A DNA stretch of 64,000 nt, taken from positions 620,001 through 684,000 of the forward strand of contig PYIU01000002.1 of NCBI GenBank assembly GCA_003415625.1, in the 5' to 3' direction. Source of the DNA: Aquanectria penicillioides (Eukaryota > Ascomycota > Sordariomycetes > Hypocreales > Nectriaceae). Shown one piece after another: positions 31,559 to 41,682 of the stretch. The translations under genes were made by a program, and so were the position numbers. The notes below the pieces were generated by a model that was given only the letters and a program-made list of their open reading frames with translations, was not told the DNA's origin and searched no databases. Position 1 is the first letter of the stretch. Each line of letters starts with the position of its first letter.

Positions 31559-34331
31559 GATGGCGAATGGCTTCTGGTTTATCTTTATAGACTTGAGGAT
31601 GTGCTGGAAGGGGGGGGAAGAGGAGAGGCCCGAGGGGGTGGATGAAGTGTCTGTGTTGTCAAAGGGCGTCAACGATGGCGCAAGTGTCTGAGGCAGCTGC
31701 CCAGGGCTGTCGAGAAGGGCTGATGTAGTTGCGTGCTCGACACTAAAGGGCGTCGGCCTGTGTCAAATACTGGAAGATAGGGGAGGCGTCTGGAATCTAC
31801 TCTAGGGAGCGCGGACAGGGGATTATATTCATGTCTCCGGCGGTTACGGGTGATTGGGTGCGATGCCGAAGGAGTCATCTGGGTCAAAATGGTGTCAACG
31901 GCGCACCCCAAACACGGCCAGGGTCCCGTTGGTACCTGGAGGGCATTACTGTACGTAGCGGCGTAGGCGTCCGTGCAAGGCCGCCATTGGAGCCTTCACC
32001 TTTGGGGGGGGTGGGCTGTGGCTGGATGACTGAATGAATGGTTGGCGGGCTTATCTGGATTCGGTCGCTTGGCCAGGCCAGCAATAGCCGTGAGTCACTG
32101 TTGCTCATTTCACCCGGGCTGAGCTGTGGCCGTTGTTCCTCCCAGCAGCCGGGGAGGCCGTCCGGGCATAGCGAGACCACAATGACCGAAAAATGAAGAG
32201 CAATAATCGCAAAAATAGCACGGCAAACGATGACTGAAATGGTGAATCGCCAAGCTGGCCCATGGCTGGCTGGCTCCCTCGCGCGTCGATATCTGGGTCG
32301 CCCTCCCCGGCCGCCCGGGGCTTTTGCCTGCTGCAGCAGCGCTGTGGGACACTGAGACAACAGGGCCACGCGGGGACTCTATGGGCGCTGATACGGCGAC
32401 GGCGACAGACACCAGTGCTACCTACCCCGGAGAAGCACCCGAAAGGGCGCATGATGGGCTTCCCGCAAGACGTACATACGTACATGGGCACCCCCGTCCT
32501 CTACGCCTTGCCGCTTTGCATTGCCCTCCCCCAGTCTGGAACTGTACCTGTAACTCACGGGTGCGGAGCTCTGTCTGCGGATCGCGCAACATGCACCGAA
32601 ACATGCACTGAAGACGCACTGGCCCGGAGCAGGCTGCAGGGCATTATCGGCCATGTGACGCCATGGATCTGCGCCCTGTGGTTGGCCGCCAAGTTTGGGG
32701 GTGCATCGAGATGGGCGTCCACGCGCCCACCATGGCAGCGAGCCGGGGCATGACGATAAGAGCAGAGGTGGTGTCGTCATTGGCTAGGCCATCATATCAT
32801 CATCGGGACCATCACAAGGCCCATTCGCACATCATGACCAAGGCAAAACTGCACGTCTATCAATTCCTCCCTGTTCGTCCCCGTTCTCGCCCCGATGCGG
32901 GGAACAAAAGGAGAATTCGTAGTCCTACATGCAGCCCAAGGGGTGAGGAGCGCATTCTGCCTGGCATAGGGCCTTTCAGCGCTCTGTATTTCCATTCTTA
33001 GCTAATCGGCGCCCCGGGGCCCTGTCAGCTCGGCTCAGCTCCGCCCCCGACAAGAGTCATCGCCGGGCTGTGCGAAACCCTCTCGCGCCAGGCGTCGCTG
33101 TCCAAGCAACGAAAGTACGTGTACTGCACATACATACATGCAATTCTTTTCCGTCCCCCGCCTTCCTGAGGCATTGACCTTGAGGTCTCAGACACCTGAC
33201 TGACAGCCAGTCGTTTGGGGTGTGACGGGCGATGTGATGGAGGGTTGTAACAGCCACATGGGTATGATCATGGGAACGAACTTGAACGTCTCCAGATCCA
33301 TCGAATTTTGCACCGTTTTGGGAAATCAGCTTATGAATCAGCTTATCAGTTGTCTTTCCCCCCCCGCGAACTGTCGACCTATGACCTCGAGTAGCGATTT
33401 TTCCCGGCCTCGTCTATCGTCGTCGTCTTCGGCTTCGGCTTCGTCTTTTCGCTAGTGATTCCCATCCGTTTGCCGTCCTGCCGATAAGAAACTCGATAAC
33501 CACTAAAGAGCGCTACGGCAGATAATAGCGGACTGGCTGATAGGGATGGGGGTCAGGTCCCTCCCTTCCCGATAGCCACCACCAAATCGGCCGCGGCCTG
33601 TTGTCGGGTCGGAGGACCGGACACTATCACTATCGCTTTGGGGAAGGCCTCAGTCGCCTGCCTGGCTCTCCATACTGTACATGGAACGCTACGGATAAGG
33701 CCCCATGGATAAGGCAGCTAACCAACTGTGAGCGTATACGTAAGTAGGCAAATCGGGACGCAATGGCATGCGAGTTAGTTAGCCTAATACCAGTCCCCGA
33801 CAAAAAGCCTCCGTCTCATCCACGCACTCGCCATCTGAAATGCAATGTGATTCAAGTCACGACGTCCATCAGAGCCAGCCATGTCGCAATCCTCCCATCT
33901 ATCCACAGTGTGTGCTTCCACTCCTACCACCCGTTCACAGCACATGGCTTCGCAGGGATGGATGCTCACGCAACTATACCCCAACCAACAACTCACGGCC
34001 GTCCGTTCTGCTGCGCCGTCCTCGGGCATCATCCATCATCAAATCATCAGTAGTCAATTCGTTATGTTAATGCTAATGCCAATTCGCGAGTGCTCCGTTC
34101 TCATTTGATCCCGCCAGCTCCCTCCAGGCATCATCCAGCCCGGAGCAATGTCATACACCCCGATTCCCCACCTGTCTGCCTCGACCTTACTCACCACCAC
34201 CACCACCACCACCAACATCACCAACATCATCGTCAGACTTCCCACCGACCTGCCTATTTTACCTTCCTGCCTGTCTTGTCCCTCGCTGTCTGTATGTATG
34301 TCTGCTTGTCTGCCTATCCGCTGGAACCTCC
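31559..34331. other. Long intergenic region with (CAC)n repeat
   Basis: 2.8 kb between two minus-strand genes. Short overlapping frames occur on both strands but none has motifs or splice support. A (CAC)n/(ACC)n stretch lies at ~34192-34213, and poly-C/poly-G tracts occur near 31610, 32000 and 33358. It may hold long untranslated regions. Confidence 0.45.
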
Positions 34332-35348
34332 TCATGTATTCGCCTGCATGCTCTCTAGGTATGCCTTCACATCCGTTACCCCGATCCCCCTTTGGGAATT
34401 CACCGTCTTCTCCTTGTCCCAGGCCACGCCTCGACCCTGCGCAAACGTGTCCCGGTATTTTACCATGGTGTTCGGATCCTCCTCCATCTGCCTTCGCAGC
34501 GTGTCTAAATCCCACAGCTCCCGCCGAAACTTGACTTGAAAGTGCCCGTCCAAGAGGTCCGCCAGCGCGCCGTACGAGATTGTGTCTCCCGCGGTGTAGA
34601 CCACCTGGCTCTTGATTCCCTGGGGGTCCAACACCACGTCCGCCGTCACTCGGCCGATATCCTCGGGCGTCGTGAGCGTGATCCGGTTGTCCCAGCTCCC
34701 TAGCGCCCTTACGATTCCTTGGTGCAAGTCCACGACGCCGAATTCGGGCAGGAAGAGAAAGCTCATGAACAGTCCCGTGGACACTATGACCCAGTCGAGC
34801 CGAGACTGCGCCCGCAGCCTTCGGCGAACCGCGAGCTGCTCGTCAAACAGGTCCTGTGAGCTCCCCTCCCCGATCAGGTCGTAATCCATTCCAAACTGCC
34901 AGGGAAAGTATCGCTTAACATTGGCCGCGAGCACCGCCTCCAAAAGCTTCACCTGGGTGCCAGCCGGGAGCCCCATGCCGTTACATGACACGATGGTGTC
35001 AAAGTTGGCGAATATTGCCGTCAGCTCGGCGACCGTGGCGTTAACCACATCGGCCGCCTCAAAGTCGACGCCCAGCGCCCGAATGCGCTGGGTTAGTCGC
35101 TTCTTGTCTGGGGCCGCTGAATCCAGCGTTGCCTGTCTCAGCAGGACCGAGATGCGGGTTTGATGGCGGCGGGGGCTCTTCGCTAAAGCCTCCATCATGC
35201 TGAGGCCGAGCTCGCCAGCTCCCAGGACGAGGACCTTTTCGGCCATTTCAATCGACGGGTTGTTGAGGCGGTCCAGGGCCTGCAGGTTGGCAACCGAGAG
35301 CTCAAGTGGCGATCCCGATTGATCTGACATTTCATCGAGGGCGAGCAT
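34332..35348 (-). CDS. NmrA/isoflavone reductase-like NAD(P)-binding protein
   Basis: A single exon of 338 aa from 35348; a start at MAEKVLVLGAGELG (35249) would give 305 aa and match the usual family start better. The Rossmann dinucleotide loop GAGELGLSMMEALA is clear, followed by FDTIVSCNGMG, ANVKRYFPWQFGMDYD and SRLDWVIVSTGLFMSFLF, typical of NmrA-like and isoflavone-reductase-like proteins that sense or reduce with NADP(H). The C-terminal region (GDTISYGALADLLD) fits the substrate-binding lobe. The 33-residue N-terminal extension has no clear targeting character. Function could be an oxidoreductase or a redox-sensing regulator. Confidence 0.82.
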   Translation of the reverse strand: MLALDEMSDQSGSPLELSVANLQALDRLNNPSIEMAEKVLVLGAGELGLSMMEALAKSPRRHQTRISVLLRQATLDSAAPDKKRLTQRIRALGVDFEAADVVNATVAELTAIFANFDTIVSCNGMGLPAGTQVKLLEAVLAANVKRYFPWQFGMDYDLIGEGSSQDLFDEQLAVRRRLRAQSRLDWVIVSTGLFMSFLFLPEFGVVDLHQGIVRALGSWDNRITLTTPEDIGRVTADVVLDPQGIKSQVVYTAGDTISYGALADLLDGHFQVKFRRELWDLDTLRRQMEEDPNTMVKYRDTFAQGRGVAWDKEKTVNSQRGIGVTDVKAYLESMQANT

Positions 35349-36104
35349 CTGGGTTAATTATAATGGCCAAATAGCATGTGCATGGCTTCCCCTCCATGAC
35401 CTCACTTACCACTTAGGAATAAGGTCAGATCTCCTCCCGCCTTTCGCCTGCCAGGCTGTGGGGATTGGCGTGTCGATCCGAGGTGTTGGGGATCCGCCCG
35501 ATGTCACGTCCTCTCGGTGGCGCTCAACTGCAGGGCTGTCGTTCGCCACACCACAATTGCTGAGTTACCCTAGACCGGTTCGGTGCAAAGCGACCTTGCG
35601 TCCACACACTCCGGTATTCCTGGCCATGGCTCATTACAAAGACCATGGCCAAGCTGCACCGGCTCCATCATTGCATTTCCAAGTATTTCCCCCCCCCTGC
35701 CAGCATCGTAATTAACAAGACGGATTGTTGCAACGATCCACGTCCTCCGGCGCCGCCTCCACACTTCGGTTACTTCAAAGCCGATGCCAGTCACATTGAT
35801 TGTGCCAGAGGTGGCAATTGATTTTCCTCATCCCCTATTCATTTGAAAACTCAATTCACGATGTTGCCGCCGAGTATTGAAAGATTTAAGTTTTGTAGCC
35901 ATTAAAGTCATTATATTATTCTAGCGAAGGTGAATATCTAGCCTTTGAGCCTCAAGAGACCAATGAGGAACATGATATGGCGAACCCAGATGTGACCAAC
36001 ACCGAAACCCTATGCTGAACCCGGAAAATATGACCGAGCAATTAAACTCCAACTAATCACCGCTATTTCCCCTCTACCGTTTGGTGCATTTTGAATCATT
36101 ATCA
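35349..36104. other. Intergenic, nothing recognised
   Basis: 756 bp between two minus-strand genes, AT-rich towards 35880-36060. A TGAATCATT lies at ~36091, in the probable 3' region of the protease gene. No gene was seen. Confidence 0.4.
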
Positions 36105-37588
36105 TTAGACAGTCTTCTTATTCGCGAAGCCCACAGTCCGGGTCTTGATGTTGAACACCACAAACTGTGCCTTGAGCGCAATGTCTCCAATAATCGCGAA
36201 CGGCAGGCCTTCGGAAGACTGGAGACCACCGTAGCACTTGCCGTTACCCATAGCGCCGTAGTTCATGTAGCTTCCAGGAACCTTGCCCCTGTAGGGTCCG
36301 AGGCCAAAGTAGAAGTCGGGAAGGGCGGAAGTGCAGGGGAAAGCCATGATGCCCCAGCTGCTGTCAAAGGCGGAGCCCGCAACCTTTGCGTAGTAGGCGG
36401 CCACAATGGCCTGGGGAGCGAGGAGAAGAGTGGTGCCGGTGTCAACAATGGCGGGCCAGGCGTAGTTCTGGTAAGGATTTTTCGCGACTTGGTAACCAGT
36501 AAGCTTTACCTGCCAGAAGACGTTGCTGGTAATGGGGGTGTAGTAGACTGAGCCGGTGTATTCGTTCTTGTTGACGTATCCAAAGTTGTAGGTGCCAGGC
36601 TGCTGCTTCTTGAGGTTGGCGGTGAAGAGAGGAAGTGCTAGCGAGCTTGCCACGTTCTCAAAGTAGGTCTTCTGCTTGGTGGGAGAGACACCGTTGACAG
36701 TGCTAAAACACATGCCCATGATGCCTGATGAGAAGTTGTCGTCGGCCAAGCTGGAAGAGACCTGCAGGGCAGACTCAACGGCTTGGGTATTGACGCGGGT
36801 GTTGCCGACTTGGACCTTGTCGGTGTAAACAATGCCACTGGCACCAGATCCATCACCATATCGGATAGACCAAGTAGCACCACTGAGTGACTTGCTGGTG
36901 CTGGACTTCTTGGGGTTGTAAATGATGTGACCAGCTTGGGCGGCCGCAGCAGTGTCCGTGGAAAAGGTCCATCTGCGTGGCTTATTTAGCAAATTGAAAA
37001 AAAAAAAAAAAAAGATAGGCAAGTGGGAAATGAAGTCTTACAGATCAGCTGAACCGGTATCGAGGTTCAGATAGGTCAATTGAGCCGGCGTGCCTAATGA
37101 CACAGGCACCACGTACTCGGAGTCGTAGTACTGGGCGGGCCGAGCCACGACAGATCCCGTTTGGGGGACTATGGCGTCGTCGTCAACACGACGAACTTTT
37201 GAACCTGAGGAAGAGGGCAAAAACTCACTTGAGGCCTTCGTTTTAGGTAGGATCAGAGACGCCTTAGCTAATATCGACGGAGGAGTTGAGTTGTACTTGT
37301 AGTACGTCTTGAGCAGCTCCTGCGGCACCGGGGGGGAGTGTATTTTTCATTCTTGACTTGAGGCAGGCTGAAGACTTGGCCCCCCGGATCACTCCGCACC
37401 TTGTGAGTAGCAGGTAAATCTTCTTCCCACCAGCCATCCACTTCGATGGGCTCGCCAACTTCGAGGATGTCACTGCCAATCTCAATGGTGTCGCCGGAAG
37501 CCGAATCCACCGAGGTCCTTCGAGCCGGGGAGGCAATTACAGCACTCCCGAAGTGAGCAGCGGTCGCAGCAAAGAGAGAGAACTTCAT
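36105..37588 (-). CDS. Secreted aspartic protease (pepsin A1 family), one-base frameshift
   Basis: Two exons (37588-37042, 36972-36105) give ~471 aa if one C is restored in a C7 run (37330-37336 on the plus strand as G7). The 69-nt intron contains a long poly-T. The start MKFSLFAATAAHFGSAVIAS is a signal peptide; a propeptide of ~130 residues includes PQELLKTYYKYN. The catalytic motifs are LNLDTGSADLW, split by the intron, and AIVDTGTTLLLAP. The flap region contains IRYGDGSGASGIVYTDKV. This is a penicillopepsin/aspergillopepsin-like extracellular enzyme active at acidic pH. The frame break lies in the propeptide between KNEKYTPP and VPQELL and has no intron signals, so a homopolymer miscall is likely. 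Confidence 0.87.
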
Positions 37589-39269
37589 GGTGACCTGTTG
37601 AGACCTGCGAGGCTATGATGATTCTGGAAAGGGAAGATGGAGGAGGATTCCTGGGTATTAAAAACCCTGGACGTGTTGCCCGGATAGGAGCTGGGTCTCC
37701 GCCTCATTACGGGGTCAGACATGAGGCTCCATTTCCCATGAGTCGTGGACAAAGTTTGTCAACTCCCTGCAACGGCTCGCAATGGCCATTGCTGCGCGCG
37801 TTGCCGTTCATTGAGTTGGATCAACCGTGTCGAGAATCCGACTGGAATGGGTGCCAGCATCGTAGAGTGGGCACCTGAGATATTGAGGAATGCTTGACGA
37901 ATCTACGTCAGTCCGCCTATGCTCAAGCGTCCGCATTCCTAGTCCCGGGATCTAGCCGGGGACCAGCCTCTCCGTCCTCCGAGATGGAGCTATCGAAGTG
38001 TAGCGACGTCGTGGCACTGGGGTTAGCCTCAGTCTCCGCAAACGGGGGTCCTTCCCAATCGGCTGGCGTTAGTCTAGACTTGGGTCGAGGCGTGGAGCGT
38101 TGAGTTTGGGTTGTATCGATCTAGGGAACCCAAGACGGCAAAAGTGCCCAACGCTGGGCTGAACTCTGCAGACTCGCATGCCTATCACCCACTTGGCCAT
38201 GTAGGCTTGTCCGGTAAGCTATTGTGTCCGGTAAAGCTTTTTTTCCTTGGTAAAGCTACGTTAAATGGTAAAACTGCCTGCGCCAAGCACGCGGGGCCGG
38301 GCGCCGTGGCGTGTTGGTGAGCCCCCAATGGCCCATTATCCATATCGCGGAGGCTGGTGGTGATGGTGTATCCCGAGTCAGGCACTCAGGCTTGACGCTG
38401 TGGCATTAAGCAGGTCGCTGCGGTCCACATAGAAACCCTATGGATATGGCGACGGGCATGGCATGAGCAAGGCGTCAAGTCGATGTTCTCGGCGACGGGC
38501 AGCACACGCAATGTTCACAAAGTTTGACTGATGGGACTGACTCTGGGCTTTGAACCTGCACTTTCGTGGCAGCATGCGATGCTTGGCAGTACCTATCTAC
38601 TTATCTAGGTAGCTTTTGATAGCACGCCGTAGCAGTAACTTTTACCCCGACGGGATACCCTTGAGTGTAGATTTGCAGTGCGCTTGGCAGCACTCTTGGC
38701 AGCCTCTTGGCAGCCTCTTGGGAGCGTCAAGACAGCATCGCCAGAAATTGATCCTCCTGCTGCTGCGGACGGTTGCGTCTACACGCTCGCATACACGTAT
38801 TCGGGGCTATGTGGGTTTTTCGTTGACAGCGGGAGGGACACAAACGGATCCTTCTGCCGCACTCCCATGACTCACTAGTGAGCAACGGACAAGGACAAGG
38901 CACCAACCTGACCACTCAGAGGGCGCGGCAGCAGCACAATAGGGTAATAGGGCAAAAGGGCAAAAAGGGCAAAAAGACAAATGTCAAAAAAAGAAAAAAA
39001 AAAGAAAAAAAAATCGAAATACTTGCCGACACCTCCCAGCACCTTCCATAAACCGCACAAAGCCTGCCCGCGCTCATTGCCCGCACAGCCGCCCCCATAC
39101 CTGCCAGCCCGCACACCACACAAACACAATTCTCCAGCTCGCTATCGATAAGCCGATAAGATAACAACCCCTGCCACTCACCACCAAACAACCCCGCGGC
39201 AACCCTCAAGGTGGGAAACAAAAAATTCCAGTCCTCTACTCAAGGACATCCGTCGTCATTCATAACGCC
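37589..39269. promoter_or_regulatory. Divergent intergenic region, protease and RIO1
   Basis: 1.7 kb between the protease start (minus) and the RIO1 start (plus). It contains a cluster of GGTAAAGCT-like repeats (38213-38275), a CTCTTGGCAGC tandem repeat (38685-38725), and AGGGCAAAA repeats (38940-38975). No supported gene was found. Confidence 0.5.
38685..38725. repeat. CTCTTGGCAGC short tandem repeat
   Basis: About four imperfect 11-bp units of CTTGGCAGC(A/C)CT, visible by eye upstream of RIO1. Significance unknown. Confidence 0.5.
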
Positions 39270-41014
39270 ATGATCATGGCTGCCGACGGAGATGCAGCCA
39301 CGGCCACGCCTGCCGCTCCTCACCAACCTCCATACAGTTACACTGCGAACCAGGGCTACGAGCCGATGCACGAGGTTCCTCCAGAGGTGCGCATGCATCG
39401 CGGCGCCCCGCAGCCCGGAGCCGAAGACGAGCTTGATAATGATTTGGACGACATCTTCGATGACGACGCCGATCTAAACGATGAGGACTGGGGTGGCGCA
39501 TCAACCGATCTGACCAAGTCATTCAATCGCCAGCGACAGCTTCACGGAGCGGACCACGGCGGCGCCCTGCCTCGGTCCAACCAGCAGAAGCCTGCCGCCA
39601 ACACATTTGCAAGCGTCGATGACCAGATCACTGCCCTCTCCAAGCACGCGGCCAAGATCCGCCTCGACTCGGTCAAGCAGGACAATGACAAGGACAAGGA
39701 CAAGGCCGACAGGGCCACCAGTGACCAGGTGCTGGACCAGCGCACCCGCATGATCCTGCTTCAGATGATCAACCGGGGCACTGTTAGCGAAGTCCACGGT
39801 GCCATCAGTACTGGAAAGGAAGCCAACGTCTACGGGTCAGTCCTGTACGATGACAGCACGGGCGAGGCCACCCAAAGGGCCATCAAGGTGTACAAGACGG
39901 CCATCTTGAGCTTCAAGGACCGCGAGCGCTACATCACTGGCGAGCACCGTTTCAAGGGTGGTTTCGACAAGGGGAACAACAGAAAGATGGTCCAGCTCTG
40001 GGCCGAAAAGGAGTTCCGAAACTTGCGACGAATCTACACCGCTGGAATTCCTTGCCCGGAGCCCATTAGCCTCAAACTGCATGTTCTGGTCATGGGCTTC
40101 CTCGGCGACCGCAAGGGCTGGGCCTACCCCCGCCTGCGTGACGCCGTCCTGTCCGGTGATGATGTCGACCAGCAGTGGCACATGCTCTATGTCCAGCTGC
40201 TTGGTCTTATGCGACGAATCTACCAAGTCTGTCGTCTTGTCCACGCAGATCTGAGCGAGTACAATATCCTCTACCATGATGGAAAGCTCTACATTATCGA
40301 TGTGTCCCAGAGTGTTGAGCCTGATCACCCTAGATCGCTTGAGTTCCTGCGAATGGATATCAAGAACGTAGGCGACTTCTTCCGAAGGAAGGGAGTCGAC
40401 ACCCTTGCCGACCGCGCCATCTTCAACTTCATCACTGCCGCTGAGGGAGCCACTGAGGAGCCCGAGATGTCCAAGGCCATCGACCTCCTCTACGAGACCC
40501 GCACATCCGCAGCCGATGAGGACCAGGCCGCTCAGCTCGAGGTTGACAACGAGGTTTTCCGGAACCAATACATCCCCCAGACGCTTGAGCAGGTCTATGA
40601 CATTGAAAAGGACGCGCAAAAGGTCGGCAAGGGCGAAGGTAACGACCTTGTCTACAGCAACCTGCTGGCAGACCAAGTTGTGAAGCCCAAGGATGGCGAG
40701 GAGGAGGAGGGCAGCAGCGACGAGGGTTCTTCTGAAGAAGATGAGTCAGGCGAAGGCGCCTCCCTTGACAGCGACGACTCAAATGACGAGAGCCGCTTCG
40801 ACAAGGGACGTCCCCGCGGACGCAAATTCGAAGACAAGGACGAGAAGAAGGCAAGGATTTCATTCCCTGTTTAGCCCCTACATCAATCATGCTAACTCAA
40901 GCACAGCAACACAAGCAAGCCGTCAAGGAGGCGAAGCGCGAGAAGCGCAAGGAGAAAATGCCCAAGCACATGAAGAAGAAAATTGTCGCGAGCACGTCTC
41001 GCCGCAAGAAGTAA
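39270..41014 (+). CDS. RIO1: RIO1 serine/threonine protein kinase
   Basis: Two exons (39270-40850, 40907-41014) encode 562 aa. The intron is of GC-AG type (AAG|GCAAGG) with a GCTAAC branch site; splicing restores the basic tail KQAVKEAKREKRKEKMPKHM expected for RIO1. The RIO domain spans ~residues 165-400: ISTGKEANVYG (nucleotide loop), HADLSEYNIL (catalytic Asp, ~residue 326) and YIIDVSQSVEP (metal-binding Asp). The N-terminus has an acidic stretch (LDDIFDDDADLNDED), and a second acidic Ser-rich stretch precedes the basic tail. RIO1 acts in late cytoplasmic maturation of the 40S ribosomal subunit. It is an essential housekeeping gene. The start could also be MAADGDA at 39276. Confidence 0.95.
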
Positions 41015-41682
41015 GCGAGAAACCGGTTGGGACATAAAGGAGAAAAACTTTCAAAAGAAACGCTTCTAGCTTCTGCCAACGGGCCCCCTAAACGGAAGGG
41101 GCTCAGGAACTGCGATCGGATGATGAGCCTTGATTTGTCGCCAAGGCGTCGGGGAGAGATGGTTTATCGCTTTGTTTTCTAGCGTGTAACCTCCTTGTCC
41201 CGGCTGCTGGGTGCGATCCGAATGCCCTGTGGGGCGTTATGACGATCAAAGAGAGCGCTGACGATTGCGAGATGTGGGGCGTGGCTACGATGCGTGCTGT
41301 GGAACAAACCATCAAGCGATGTGGTTTTAGCCTTGTGCTTGTATGGTGAAGAAGTGAGTGTCCATCGTCGACGCGGATACTGGACTAGACTTCCTGGCAT
41401 ACATCACTTGGAACAGCAGACAGCCATCGGGGAAGACCACGGCCTCCAAAAAAAGTAAAATGAATATAAAATGAAGACTTAATGTCATGTCATTAGTCGT
41501 TCCGAATTTCCTCGCTCCGTCGCGCCATGCCATGCCATGCCATGCCTTGCCTTGCCAATTCAAAAGTCCATTCTATACAGTTTTCCCATGGTGATATCAA
41601 TCCACCCGTTTCCCTTTTTTTCCGCCGAAAAACCCACGCGAACGTTCGTCGAAACCCGGATCGATATTATGATGCGAAAGAT
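41015..41682. other. Convergent 3' region with CCATG repeat
   Basis: 668 bp between the convergent stops of RIO1 and the Zn2Cys6 gene. It contains a short (CATGC/CTTGC)n tandem repeat at ~41525-41555. No gene was seen. Confidence 0.45.

Noticed and set aside
38935..38980. AGGGTAATAGGGCAAAAGGG-like repeats considered as an internal telomere relic
   Set aside because: Units are AGGGCAAAA, not TTAGGG, and occur only a few times.
39837..40676. 279-aa minus-strand frame inside RIO1
   Set aside because: Antisense of the conserved RIO kinase domain, with hydrophobic codon-bias composition typical of a shadow.
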